Of a stretch of DNA of 39,593 nucleotides, positions 1 through 12,093 are shown one piece after another. Origin of the DNA: Pleurobrachia bachei (Eukaryota > Ctenophora > Tentaculata > Cydippida > Pleurobrachiidae); assembly GCA_000695325.1 (NCBI GenBank), contig AVPN01000103.1:39837-79429 (forward strand), given 5' to 3'. The stretch's first letter is position 1. Every line of letters starts with the position of its first letter. The translations under genes and the position numbers were made by a program. The notes beneath the pieces are model-generated. The model saw only the letters and a list, made by a program, of their open reading frames with translations. It did not search any database and was not told the DNA's origin.

Positions 1-43
<43 letters not shown>
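1..43. repeat. (CT)n microsatellite
   Basis: The window opens in an almost uninterrupted CT dinucleotide run, broken only near position 43. It is simple-sequence DNA downstream of the minus-strand ankyrin gene. Its true length is unknown because the window edge cuts it. Confidence 0.95.
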
Positions 44-49
<6 letters not shown>

Positions 50-104
50 TCACCCACGTGACTCATGATGTGCTAGCATCCCGCACGTGCCAATTTGTCA
101 GCAA

Positions 105-3100
105 CTAGGTTGTCACCGGGGCAGAGCCAGACACATGGCGCCTCCATGAGACAGCTGGACAGAGAAGTGCAGGAGCAACTCAAGAACAATATTCCGGGTT
201 CGTGTCCTAACTTGCCCCCTCCCCTCCCTCCTACTCCTACTCCTTGCCCTCCTTCTACCGCCTCCCTCCTCCCACTCCTCGCCCCCTCCTACTTCAATGG
301 ACAATGATATCATAATTACAAACAATAACCCTGCCCCATCTCCCTTCCTAGAAAATTCCAAGTTTTTAAAACAAGAAAATGTTGATTACATCACATCTTT
401 TTACGGATTTACAGTATCTCAATCAATTATAATAGGGCGCTCTCTTATGTAACAGCAACTGTTGTAAAATGGACACAAACACTATGACGCGTGTCTCGAA
501 TTGCAAAACAATTTGGTCAGACACATGGTGTCAGTTTCATAACGACAATATCTCGCCAGTCGCCAGAACCTACCTCGTTGTATGCAGAGAGCGACAGCAC
601 GTGCCCGGTGTATTGTATCCCCACTGTAACTACACAACCTGTGAAGTGGTGTCTCACCCAACCTATTCTCACATCCCGTCACTGCTCCTGAATTTACCAA
701 GTACCGGAACTGAGAGGGAGAGTGGGTTGGAGAGAGAAGGAGAGAGAGGGAGAGAGTGGGTTAGAGAGAAAGTATGGTAGAGAACGAGAGTGTAAGTATG
801 GCGTATGCAGAGAAAAAGAGAAAAGTGAGTTTATTATTAGCTAAGCTTTCCCACGGTTATAGCAGGTTGTAATAAAAGACAATGTACAAAGTTAAACTCA
901 TGAGGGAGCTGATAATGTGGGAAAAAGGGTGACAAACTCATAAAAACTCATTCTGAGAAGTGATAGGGTCGATAAATATTGACCATAAGTAATGATCAAC
1001 AAACCAAAAAGTTGCCTAAACTAAAAAACCAGGCCATCTGATCTTACCTGTAGGTAGGAGAAGTGATCAGTGGTGGCTGCATAGTGTAGCACCCCATTAT
1101 TATCAAAGTCTACCGTGTTGACGTTTCCACCAGCCACCAACAACAACCTACTGCACTCTGCGGAAATATGAACGATCTTAGTTTGGATATTATAGTCATC
1201 TGGAGGGGGCACGGCGTGCCCCAGGGTAGTTTAACATTTGTTTTGGTGTCCGCCTCCAATTCCGGTTGTAACTATTCGGGAAGACCTTCCTGAAGGTCGT
1301 GACGGTGCGGGAAAAATCGTGTAGACCCGCTCTGGCATCGAAAAATTGAAAAAAACACCCAAAAAACATTAAAAAATGCGATTTTCTCCCATTTCTCTTC
1401 ATTTTAGAGCTCCCCTGATAACGGCATTTGATTCTACGTGCAAAAATAGGTCGGGGACAACCACATCTTGTAGAACAAGGTGGTATTTGAGAAAAATCTT
1501 TTTCTCAATAATTTTCACAAATACCACCTTGTTCTACACCTAGAAAATTCCAAGTTTTTAAAACAAGAAAATGTTGATTACATCACATCTTTTTACGGAT
1601 TTACAGTATCTCAATCAATTATAATAGGGCGCTCTCTTATGTAACAGCAACTGTTGTAAAATGGACACAAACACTATGACGCGTGTCTCGAATTGCAAAA
1701 CAATTTGGTCAGACACATGGTGTCAGTTTCATAACGACAATATCTCGCCAGTCGCCAGAACCTACCTCGTTGTATGCAGATAGCGACAGCACGTGCCCGG
1801 TGTATTGTATCCCCACTGTAACTACACAACCTGTGAAGTGGTGTCTCACCCAACCTATTCTCACATCCCGTCACTGCTCCTGAATTTACCAAGTACCGGA
1901 ACTGAGAGGGAGAGTGGGTTGGAGAGAGAAGGAGAGAGAGGGAGAGAGTGGGTTAGAGAGAAAGTATGGTAGAGAACGAGAGTGTAAGTATGGCGTATGC
2001 AGAGAAAAAGAGAAAAGTGAGTTTATTATTAGCTAAGCTTTCCCACGGTTATAGCAGGTTGTAATAAAAGACAATGTACAAAGTTAAACTCATGAGGGAG
2101 CTGATAATGTGGGAAAAAGGGTGACAAACTCATAAAAACTCATTCTGAGAAGTGATGGGGTCGATAAATATTGACCATAAGTAATGATCAACAAACCAAA
2201 AAGTTGCCTAAACTAAAAAACCAGGCCATCTGATCTTACCTGTAGGTAGGAGAAGTGATCAGTGGTGGCTGCATAGTGTAGCACCCCATTATTATCAAAG
2301 TCTACCGTGTTGACGTTTCCACCAGCCACCAACAACAACCTACTGCACTCTGCGGAAATATGAACGATCTTAGTTTGGATATAATAGTCATCTGGAGGGG
2401 GCACGGCGTGCCCCAGGGTAGTTTAACATTTGTTTTGGCGTCCGCCTCCAATTCCGGTTGTAACTATTCGGGAAGACCTTCCTGAAGGTCGTGACGGTGC
2501 GGGAAAAATCGTGTAGACCCGCTCTGGCATCGGAAAATTGAAAAAACACCCAAAAAACACCAAAAAATGCGAATTTCTCAAATTTCTCTTCATTTAAGAG
2601 CTCCCCTGATAACGGCATTCGATTCTACGTGCAAAAATAGGTCGGGGACAACCACATCTTGTAGAACAAGGTGGTATTTGAGAAAAATCTTTTTCTCAAT
2701 AATTTTCACAAATACCACCTTGTTCTACAAGATGTCGTTGTCCCCGACCTATTTTTGCACGTAGAATCGAATGCCGTTATCAGGGGAACAGATGTGACAA
2801 AAACTGGAACAATTGAGAGGGTAAGATCTACTTATCGACTCTACTAATGCCAGAGCGGGTCTACATGATTTTTCCCGCACCGTCACGACCTTCAGGAAGG
2901 TCTTCCCGAATAGTTACAACCGGAATTGGAGGCGGACGCCAAAACAAATGTTAAACTACCCTGGGGCACGCCGTGGGGATTATTGTTTGTTGGGAGAAGT
3001 TCATCTTGGAATTTAGTTCATAATGGTCACACTGTGAATTATGATTGCAAGAGGGACTGTATAGAAGGTGTTGTCAGAAGGACTGCTGCAATTGTGTTAG

Positions 3101-3743
3101 ACCACCACCCCAGGAAGTGTACACTAATCAAAGAGTAGTACTGCACAAATCAGTACTAATTATTGGCCCCCTCCTTCACATTATTAGAGGGGGGTTGGAG
3201 CACATACCAATATTGTCAGAACATTCCAAAAGGGGGGTGCGTCCACTTCGTGTTCCTCTCGAGTTGGGGTCAGCCCCCGCGTCAAGTAGTAGTTTCAGGA
3301 AGTTGGCGTTGCCCCGGGAAGCCACCCAGTGTAGGGGCGTTTTAGAGTCTACCCCACCTAGCAGACACATGCATTAGAGTTAGGAAGAGGGAGGGGGAAT
3401 CAGTAGATATAAACAACAAAGAGTGTTACAAACAAAGAGTGTTACAAACCTGTAACAGTAGTGTCGTCTAGATCGATCGGGCTGTTCAGGCAAGCACCAG
3501 CCTTTATAGCTGATCTTAACGAAGCTTCATCTTCATTCATTACTGCATACATTACTCCGTAGTGTGTTTTCTGAGAAACAATGATAACATCAAACGACAA
3601 ACAAGTATGTAATTATCCTAAACAGTGATGGATTTTGTCAGAAACAACGCGGGGTAAATTAAAGCTGTTGGACTTACATTTAGGGAGTGTTTCTTCTTTC
3701 GTTTTGAAAACCGCTTCAGTAATCGAGGAATAAAATCAAACAT
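105..3743 (-). CDS. Ankyrin-repeat protein, multi-exon
   Basis: I rebuilt this minus-strand gene from exons with compatible phases: 3678-3743 (ATG at 3743, a basic leader rich in K and R), 3450-3570, 3208-3357, then a duplicated pair 2240-2391 + 1766-1901 and 1048-1199 + 574-709, and possibly a last short exon 105-154 ending in TAG. Ankyrin signatures are clear: SKTPLHWVASRGNANFLKLL, NNGVLHYAA and GETPLHRL, with the usual GA/GG-xxN turns. Ankyrin repeats are protein-binding scaffolds; the partner is unknown. The 152 + 136 nt exon pair occurs twice, adding 96 residues (about three repeats) in frame. The start is supported by an upstream in-frame stop and a good donor after codon 22. The last exon is the weakest call: its residues show no ankyrin pattern. 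No other domain identifies the family member. Confidence 0.75.
347..2730. repeat. 1192-bp direct tandem duplication in the ankyrin gene
   Basis: Copy 1 is 347-1538 and copy 2 is 1539-2730, in constant register (offset 1192) with only scattered single-base differences seen by eye. Each unit holds two ankyrin exons and their introns. The unit ends inside the hairpin centre of the fold-back element, so copy 1 keeps only its left arm and loop while copy 2 runs into the full right arm. The near identity means the event is recent or is an assembly duplication. Confidence 0.93.
1210..1538. mobile_element. Truncated copy of the fold-back element
   Basis: This is the left arm and hairpin centre of the same fold-back element, carried in copy 1 of the 1192-bp duplication. 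It stops right after the TTGTTCTACA stem at 1538, where the duplication junction begins. It is a by-product of the duplication, not an independent insertion. Confidence 0.8.
2402..2975. mobile_element. Fold-back (long inverted repeat) element
   Basis: Two arms of roughly 280 bases are inverted copies of each other. The left arm starts CACGGCGTGCCCC at 2402 and the right arm ends with its reverse complement at 2975. The centre is near 2694, where the TGTAGAACAAGG stem faces its complement. The arms diverge in the middle (about 2531-2600 against 2785-2850). No protein is encoded, so this looks like a non-autonomous MITE or fold-back DNA transposon. A target-site duplication is not clear. It lies in an intron of the ankyrin gene, ending only ten bases from an exon. 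Confidence 0.8.
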
Positions 3744-4638
3744 ATCTAAGCTAAAACCGGTGTTCGGTTAGCTTGATGTTCCTGTTTATAATAAAGTTTT
3801 AACCACACCAGTCAACATTTTGACTTAGGTTGTGATTGATTTAGCATGTTTACACAAAAACAAGAAACATGAAGAGTCAAAACTGATTGGCCAAGTTGAA
3901 GTCAAATTAAATTTGAGAGAATTTTGACCCAGGTGAGAAGAAAGGCTGTATCCTGAGCTGTGGATATAGAACACAGAGAGGTCCTAAGTGATTCTCTCGC
4001 GAGATTTTGCGAAACAACAACTAGCAGAGGACTTTTCAAAGTATTTTAGTTCTCAAAAAAGAAAAATGAAAAAAACGTCGTTTCAAAAAGTTAAAAATCA
4101 CGATTGAAAAAATTGCTTTTTTATTTAACGCGCGCGCGTTTGTTTTTAATGCGCGGCTTGGTAATTGCGCGTGCAAAAATTTCCCAAATATTTTTCCGTG
4201 GTATGGCAGTAATTTTAAGCATAAATATAAGTGAATAATACATTGTTTATCTTGTTATAAAAAGATCTGAAAGTATATTTACAAAGCAATCTCTGTACAA
4301 TCCATTTTAACATTTTCACTTTCAGAGTTGAACTCGATCTAATTCCTGCGACCCATATCACAAAACAATTCCGAAACGCAATTCGATAGAATTAGACATT
4401 TAGACAACTCTATGACATCCCATCATATCGGGTCCGGGCCGGGAAACTACGACACTACGAGATTGATCTAACCCATCTTATCCCTACTGATCGGGATCCA
4501 ATTCTCAATCTGGACCGTACCCAGCTTCTGAGCCTCTGAGTCCTGAGAGTGAGATCCCAGATTCACTCCGATCTCAAATCAAAATCTAAAAACAACCACA
4601 TATTATTGTCACTATCCGGCAGGACACAGCAAATGTCT
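3744..4638. other. Intergenic region: ankyrin 5' flank and DRC3 3' flank
   Basis: No coding exon was recognised. The stretch has an AT-rich part (about 4050-4300) with a short alternating CG run near 4130, and a mixed part before the DRC3 stop codon. It should contain the ankyrin promoter and the DRC3 3' UTR, both on the minus strand. A TTTATT on the plus strand near 4118 would read as AATAAA on the minus strand, far downstream of the DRC3 stop. Confidence 0.5.
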
Positions 4639-7600
4639 CTATCTGTCTAGGTTTTCATACTGCTCCAACTCGTCTCGGATGTTTTCCAAGAAGTGGTTGA
4701 TCTCGGCGACTCGGTGTCGGTTTCTCTGGACCTCTCCCTCTAGGATCCGGGAAATGAAGCTCTCTTTGGAGTTACCAACTCTTGTCACAATGTCGTCTTC
4801 CTGTTGACAAGGGAAGGGGAGGTGAATTATAGCTAGTGGTCGAGTATCGTGGGGAGACTCAACAAGTGGAATTTAAATTCTGCACCATGACGTTGATCAC
4901 TGTTGCACGGTGTATCAGTAATTTTGGGGGACATTAAAAGGGTAAATGCCTCGTTACCTTGTTATCAATTCGTTGATTGTGGACATCGTGTGACGTATTT
5001 ACTGAGTTCGTTATCGTGTCCTTGTCGACAAACAGCTGCAAATTATCAGGAGTTAGAGATTTCCAGAAGATGGACCGTCTCCTAGGTAATCAAATACCCC
5101 CTCCCTCCCCCCCTGATAAATCCATTTTAACAGATCACCAGATGTCTACTAGACACAAATATGATGCTGGTCACACCAATACGGCAATAATGACTGTTAT
5201 TTTTAACTCATAAATATAGATAAATAAGTGTTATTTTGGAATATAATTACATTGCAAAGAAGATAATTAATCGCTCAACACTAGCTATCAACATGGTTTG
5301 ACTTGTGTCTTGAATTGGAATGTATGATAGATGATATATTCCATCTCCGTCCATTGATCCCCAACTGCCAGCAGCACCAGCTAGCTACCCACTCCTTGAC
5401 AAAAGTCCTAAAACTTTGAATCGAGAAATAGTAGAGCAACGGGTTGGAGAAAGATGTGAAGTAGTAGAGGAACGATGATAAATAGTTGATAACTGCCGCA
5501 CCAAGTTCTGAGAATGGAAAATATGCTAAATTAGCTATACACTTGGTCAGGATAGGAACGGATACAATTATCTGTACGATAGCAACTAAAACGATAGTCA
5601 ATGTTCCACCCTTCACCCAAGTTCCTGTGTATTTATACACCACTATTATGAGAGCCACTGTAGTTGCCACTGAAGCCACCCATACACTGATGTAAAATAT
5701 TGTTGATGCCAGATCAGGCATTCTAATTGGCACATGTTTGAAGACCGTATCCACAACTTGACACGATTTGTGTTCACCATTGAATTCACTACTGGAAGTT
5801 TGTGTGAAGAAAGCAACACCCACATAAATCACACCCAGGACCCAAAGAAGTAACGCCACAATGTACTACTACTACTAGCCTTTAGTGGCCATACCAGGCA
5901 AGTTATCTTTGCGATACCCAGCGCTATGATCAACACATTGTTCATGACAATACAAGTTGGTACCACAGTTCTGTTGAAGATTAGGCAGTATTTCTCTGTT
6001 GTAGCGGCAGTGAATGATACAACACGGAACACAACGGAGGGTCCAATCTTGATAACACCGTAGAGTAGGTCACACACAGCGAGGTGGATCACGATAGATA
6101 TTGAGACTTTGTCAATCTTTAGTCTGTTCCGACAGGCTCTGATTACCAGACAGTTACCAAGGAGACAGAGAATGAGGGAGAGAATGGACCAGAGAAGAAA
6201 TGTTATCTCCAGATAGGGGTTCGTGTTTAACATCAGGTATTGCTAGAAACAATGGTTAGTTATTTGTATTAGGAAACGGAGGATGTAAATCAAGTTGGAA
6301 AATTCGTTTTAGTAATCATACTTGACAATAGTATACTCAGTAGTATGTACAAATAATATGAGGGCCCCATACTGGGGGCTAAGGAAAGGACGGGGGACAA
6401 ATAATTAGTAGTGAGAGTAGTGTAGTAAGCAAGGTACCAGACACTGTTATTTCTCCAGCCTGGCAATACAACAAATTGTGGACTTAGGACAAGCAATACA
6501 TCTCTATCTTTCTCTCTCTATCTCTCTCAGTCTCCCTAGCTCTAATATCTTATTTTCAGTATGATTTAGGACTAATGACGGTACTAAAATTGAGCTGAAA
6601 AATAATAGCGACCTAAGTAGTGCGAAAAATAATTGTCTCTTTTCAGCTATCTCCCTCACATCTCTCTCTTTCTCTGCTATTTTTTGGCTAATTATTTATA
6701 CAATCAGTATTCATTATACAAAAACACATCTCCCAAGTAACCCTTTTCCCAGTTACGATCTCCTACAAAAGCATTCTCAGAAAAGACCTCTCCCAACCGG
6801 TACATAAATGCTGCGTTCTCGATGATACAATCATGAAGTACCTATGACAAAAAAGCTTCAAGCTTCACAGCAAAGTGTAAAACTGTGTGAAACGGAGTAC
6901 CACGTTCCTGATGAGGCCGAGGGTAAGAAGCAGGGTAGCAGGTGCGACTCAAGAATATATAGGATCATCGCAGATATATTTTACTAGCGATGACGCTGAC
7001 TCTGTGGGAACAATATTACTGAGGGTGCCATATATTATGGTACCTAACTGACGTAAGAGTTGTTTGGGTTATTATAAAGCTATTATTAGAGCAATATCAC
7101 TGCAATTGTAGCCCGAGTTAGCATGGCGAAAATTACACAGCTACCAGCCGGTTAGAGCCATTAGGAGGCGTTGAAAGCCTTCTGTTGATAGGCTAAACTT
7201 AGGTCGTTATTCCTTGCGAAACTTAGGTTATAAATCAAGGTCAAATCCTTGAGAAGAAGAGAGAAGCCATATGTCGAAGCATGAATAGGAGAGATAAAAC
7301 GAACAAATGACTTGAAGGCTAGTGGAACAGCCCTGTACATTGCGACGTGGTATAAGACATGTGTCGATATATAAGGGTAGAAAGACATCTGGTGTGACTT
7401 GAAATTCATTCTTCTATCCTGCGAGACAATGCTAACACTATCACACACACTATTCACAGATTATAGGCCATGAATATTGAATAGTGTACGTGATGATCAT
7501 TAGATGGGTCGTAGTAATTGGTTGGGTGAGGACAATGGAAGAGCTTTCTCCCTGGAAACATTAGCCTGTGGAAGGGTAGCGTAGGCCAATTGCAGCACAA

Positions 7601-10600
7601 CTTGGGAAAGGCGTTCTCGATAATAATAAAGAGAAGGAGGGAGAGTGAGAGAAGGAGAGAGAGTGAGATAGAGAGAAAATAACCTCCAAAATGGCTCAAC
7701 CAAATCCCGTGCCAGCTGTACAGGTGCCCACTTTGTGTATTGCAATACGCATCACCCCCAATAAACAATAACAACATCACTTGTTAACAAATCTTACTTA
7801 CTTGTACTTGAAGGGGTCTCCTCAATCGTTAGAGTGGCCCGCGTCGGAATATCTCGCTCTTCTTGAAAATCGCCGCCACTCGTCACGATCTTGTGCTTTC
7901 CCCATCAACTCCTCATTGGTATCATCAACTCCTGAAACAGCACAGGCATCCTCAAGGACACACTGCAGCCAAGTCTTCCTAGGTCTTCCTCTGGACCTCT
8001 TCCCATGCCTAGGGACCCAGTTCATGAAGATCTTGGGGATCCGATGTTCTGGCATCCTGGACACATGACCAAACCAGCGTAGCCGGTTCGAGGAGATGTA
8101 TCCCTGCACTGTACTGATTCCTGCTCTCTTCAAGACCTTAACATTGCTCACTTTGTTGTACCACCTGATTTTAAGGATACGGCGGAGACAGGTCTGGTGG
8201 AAAACCTCCAAACGGTGCATCTGTGCCTTGGTAGTGTTCCAGGTCTCACTCCCATACAGTAGGATGGTCAGGATCGCAGCCTCATAAATACGAATTTTTG
8301 TTCGATCCAGGATGTTACGATTGTTCCAGACCTTCCCCAAACATCGGAATGCACCTGATCCCTTCCCAATTCTAGAAGCAAGCTCCCCATCCAGTTTCCC
8401 ATCGTAACTTATCTTCGATCCCAGGTAGGTGAAATCTCTGACCTGACTAATTTCTGTGTCCCCTATGGTAAGACTGACTTCTGGTGGAGGCTGTACACTA
8501 GATTTAGCAACAGCCATGGCCTCGGTCTTCCTGGTGTTCACCTTCAGCCCGGCATACTCAGAAAACTTGCAGATTAAGTCAGTGGATTCCTGCAGCCCCG
8601 CCTCTGTGCTATCCATGACCGCCATGTCGTCAGCGTAGTCACAGTCAAGTACCGTCTCTACTGAGTCTCCTTCCTGCCTCAGTACTAACCCTCGGGACGG
8701 ACTTCCATGCGCCTCACTGAGCTCCACGGCCAGGTTCAGGCAGACATTAAACACCACAGGCCCCTGAATGTCACCCTGACCTGTGCCCGACAGAACCTCA
8801 AACCACTCCGACAGTCCACCAGCCCACCTAACCGCACTGACTGTCCCATCAAAGAAGCTCCTGAGGATTCTGATGTATTTATCGGGGAGGCCATAGTACT
8901 TGAACGCAGCCCAAATGAACCCTCTGTTAATCGAGTCAAAAGCAGCCTTAAAGTCAATAAAGTTGACAAAGAGGGGCAGGTTATACTCTGAAGCCTGAGT
9001 GCAAAATATGTGGGGGGTGGTGGGTGTCAAAAAATTTTTGAAAATTTTGCAGTTATCGGCATGAGTATCATGCAGTTAAGTGTTGATCCCCCCCTGTTCC
9101 AACAGCATATGGTGACCGTAGTGACCCCTTGGTGGCGATCACTAGCATTTTGCCGCAATATATTCAATCAAGCCTTGCAGAAAGGTATATGGGAACCTTC
9201 TGTAGGGAAGTACGTGATTGAGAATGATTTGACACAGTTCTGACCCACTAAGCCTATAGAAATTAGAAGGCAGAATGGTGCATATACTGTGGTTCGACAC
9301 ACTCTAGCCCACGTTTGCCACCGTACATAAAATACAGCCAGTCTTGTTAGGACTATCGTGGTTAACCACCCCCAGGTGTTCCTGTCATTACTCAGCGTCG
9401 GACCTATGTGCCTCCTCCCCTTAACATGCAACGTCAAATAAGGGAGGATAAGGGGGGCAAATAAGGGAGGATAAGGGGGGCAAATCACCCCTCAGTTATA
9501 ATTGAGGGACCATTTCGTGAAGAAATAATGAACCCACCAGCCTTCCCCCCCCCCCGGCCCAAGTTATGGACCCCCTCCCATTCCCAACAACACATAATGA
9601 CCGCGTACCAGTTCTTTGTTAGCTATTCCCCAATCCCCACCTCCACCTCCCAACGACATCACAATGAACCCACAATGAACCCTAAACCCGTACCAGTCGG
9701 AGGTCCTCAGGTAGCTCTTCCTCCAGTTCATTCTTCACTACCTTTTCCATGATCAACAGAGAGGTCTCTGTTAACTTGTCATGGTGCATCAGCTCCAACT
9801 CTCGACACTGGAGGGTGAGGGGTGTTACGAAGAAGGCCGAGGGGGAGAGGGGTGGAGTGAGTTCGCATGATCTGCCCTAATGAAAAAATGGTCACGCAAG
9901 ATTTATCCTGGGAAGATTTGCTAAACCTTGTTATGAGAGAGGGTCAAACAAAACCTAATATACCTGAGTAAAGTAGTTCTGTACAGTCTCAGTAAAAGTT
10001 CCACTCATGTCACTCATAGCCCGTTCAAAGTCTTTAACCACCTCCTCCAATTGTTCAGCTAACTGCATCTCGTATCCCATTAGGATGTCCCAGATACTGT
10101 TTAGTTCCTCGTGGAGCTCTGATATCTTGGCGTCAATCACACTGATGTCACTAATCTGGGCCAACTCAGATAGAACCTTGGGAAGGAGGAAACTTATAAA
10201 TAATATTATTTATTTAGATCAGAAAAGAACAGTTGAATATTTGGATTAGTAGATTAGGATTATCAGATTAGAAGAGTCGAGAGACGACTGAAGTTGAGAT
10301 CTCACCTTCTTTTTGTAAGACAAGAAGTCATTGATGACCTTGACTCCCTGTGCCTTGTCAGCGTCCTTAGCCTTGTTAACAGCAGCTAGGAAGAGAGATT
10401 TCTCTCCCTCCCTATGCTGGGCCTCTCTCAGGCCAAAGGATACCAGCTCCTCGCACACCTTGGAGAACCTGCGGAGAGATAGTTCTATAAACAGGGTATG
10501 GCGGATGGAATGAATATTTGTATATCTCATCCTTGATGTTGTGAATTTTGAAAATAAACATCCTAACTATTACGTACTTGCTCCTGTAAAGATCGAATGT

Positions 10601-12093
10601 TTCAATAATCTGTGGCAGTTGGTTCAACTTGCTGCCGTCCCCGTCTTCTTGGAACATATCTTCAAATAGTTGGCCGTTCTTTAGACCATCTACAAAGGCA
10701 TCCTGAAAGAAAGTGAGATTTTTTTCAAGTTTGGGTTTATTTTAGTATTGATCTACCGAACCCTTACAGAGCGCTGAAATAAAATGCGGTGTGAGCCACA
10801 CAAGTTTAGGAAACATTTCATCGGTGAAACGTACTCTGAGCATATGATCCTCAGCAATTCTAGCCCGCTCCTTCTCTTGTTTCTTCTGTTCATCCTTTTC
10901 ATTGTGCTCAATAACGTCAATAGCATCCTGGTACTTTGTAATAGCTTCTTCTCTCTGAACGGGGGATGAGTTACGAAGCTTTTTGGGATACATTTGCCAA
11001 GATTTTGGGCACGAACAGGTGTTACAAGAGGCGATGGCGGATGGTCATATTGCAACAGAGGATCTGATCTTCGAAATATTATACTTGTGAAAGTGACTGA
11101 AGAATAGAGACATACCATTTGGGTTGAGACAAGTCTAAAATCAAGGTAGGAAATCTCAGGTAGATGGGCCACTACATATGACTTGTATTCGCCGTCTGCA
11201 AATGGATTCCCAGCCACATTGAGACATTGTAAGTTTGCAAACTTCCGCAGGTAAACTATCTGAATGAGGGAATATATGTTTAGTTCTCTTGGTGAAAACT
11301 GAAACGACACTTTCAAGCATTGTTTGGGTCATCAGTGGCACCCGTCAGTGTAACGAACTGACCAACATGCATACTCTCAAACGCGCGCATCCTCTCGCTA
11401 GTTTGGGCTGCTGAAAAGTGTACTTTCATTAGAAGTAAGAGCGCGCGTCTCTATAGTAACTGGTAGACCGTTCCAAGTACACACATTGTCAATCTGAGAG
11501 AGGTTGTTGTTGCCAATACTAAACACATGGAGATCCGTCAACTGGTCCATATTTTCCAGAACTGAGATCTGGTTGTTGTAAAGTGTCAGATCTTTCAGCT
11601 TCGTCAACTTATCCAGACCTTCGATCTTCTCAATGTTGTTGAAGGACAGATCTGCGAAAGAGCAGAGTTATGATTTTAGGAATAATAAATTATAGGAAGA
11701 GGAACATAGAAGTTGTCATACAAAATGATGTAAGACTCACCAAGCCATTCAAGATTGACCAGAGATTCGAGATTCTCAATCTTCTCTATGATGTTATTGT
11801 CGAGTGTCAGCTTCACCAAGTTCGTGAAAAACCAGATGTTGTCAATCTTCAGAATATCTGAAGAACGGAAGTTGGAACTAGGAATCGAATCATAATAAAA
11901 ACTACCCAGTCACTAAAAAGAACAAAACCTTACTTTTAAAATCCAGTCGAAGGCTCTCAACCTCTCCAAAATCGAGTCCCTCCTTTTTGGCGATCCGACC
12001 TGCCTCATTTGCGGGTCCCTGCTCTTCAATGCATCCATTCAACAGGACCTCATCAATAACAGTCGGCTCGAGGGTATCATAGAGCCTGTTCAT
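4639..12093 (-). CDS. DRC3: Dynein regulatory complex subunit 3 (LRRC48)
   Basis: DRC3 is a leucine-rich-repeat and coiled-coil subunit of the nexin-dynein regulatory complex, which links axonemal doublets and tunes dynein in motile cilia. Eleven phase-matched exons rebuild 520 aa, close to the human protein (about 523): 11934-12093, 11741-11857, 11485-11651, 11116-11259, 10835-10954, 10578-10702, 10306-10468, 9964-10176, 9694-9807, 4958-5035 and 4639-4800. The LRR block (residues about 50-190) contains [20 protein letters not shown], and family-typical later strings include [19 protein letters not shown] and [11 protein letters not shown]. The C-terminal half is coiled coil. The start [10 protein letters not shown] follows TCTCTGTAG closely. 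The intron between 5035 and 9694 holds a GPCR gene and a LINE fragment. The first exon and part of the second are duplicated upstream at 13171-13471. Confidence 0.95.
5281..6233 (-). pseudogene. Class A (rhodopsin-like) GPCR with one apparent frameshift, nested in a DRC3 intron
   Basis: Two overlapping frames together give a seven-helix receptor. The first (6233 down to 5829) carries helices 1-3 with the GN of helix 1 ([10 protein letters not shown]), LAVCD of helix 2 and a helix-3 cysteine (EKYC). The second (from about 5859 to the TAG at 5281) carries helices 4-7 with a loop-2 cysteine (KSCQ) and NPLLY for NPxxY. The frames part at a run of AGT triplets between helices 3 and 4, where the continuing frame has four TAG codons. 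No intron fits there. The DRY motif expected just before is AKI. The gene is therefore probably broken, unless there is a sequence error. It lies in a DRC3 intron on the same strand. The ligand cannot be inferred. An acceptor-like TTTCTAG lies just before the ATG. Confidence 0.65.
6240..7790. other. DRC3 intron stretch without a recognised gene
   Basis: I see only short simple-sequence tracts (TCTCTC runs near 6500-6540 and 6660, GAGAGA near 7630-7675) and no convincing exon. Open frames here are short, and their translations resemble no family I know. It lies between the nested GPCR and the LINE fragment, all inside one DRC3 intron. Confidence 0.5.
7790..9015 (-). mobile_element. 5'-truncated RTE-like LINE, reverse transcriptase and C-terminal part
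   Basis: An open frame of about 400 codons (stop at 7822) encodes the end of a non-LTR reverse transcriptase. [10 protein letters not shown] is the first catalytic aspartate motif, YADDMAVM the catalytic pair, and YLGSKIS with LLYGSETW and [11 protein letters not shown] the C-terminal region typical of RTE-type endonuclease-reverse transcriptases. The frame is undisturbed, but the endonuclease half and the first palm motifs are missing, with the 5' break near 9010. The 3' end has a short AAGT/CTTA-type repeat at about 7793-7804, as RTE elements often show. The intact frame suggests a fairly young insertion. It sits in the large DRC3 intron. Confidence 0.9.
9016..9690. other. DRC3 intron stretch with a G-rich tandem repeat
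   Basis: No exon was recognised. At about 9438-9486 a 26-base unit (AAGGGAGGATAAGGGGGGCA and neighbouring bases) is repeated nearly twice, and its G runs could form a quadruplex on the plus strand. A C-rich run occurs at about 9546. Short open frames on both strands look accidental. Confidence 0.5.

Noticed and set aside
482-700. Short frames covering both strands of the ankyrin exon
   Set aside because: Plus-strand frames here are shadows of the minus-strand ankyrin exon, which alone shows repeat motifs and fitting splice sites.
6880-6930. CTGATGAG (6908-6915) with a nearby GAAAC, like a hammerhead ribozyme core
   Set aside because: The GAAAC lies on the wrong side for the common types, no stem II closes with GGCC-GAAA, and no convincing stem III with a cleavage site was found.
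9010-9243. 77-codon plus-strand frame in the DRC3 intron
   Set aside because: No recognisable motif and no splice context; it overlaps the 5' break of the LINE.
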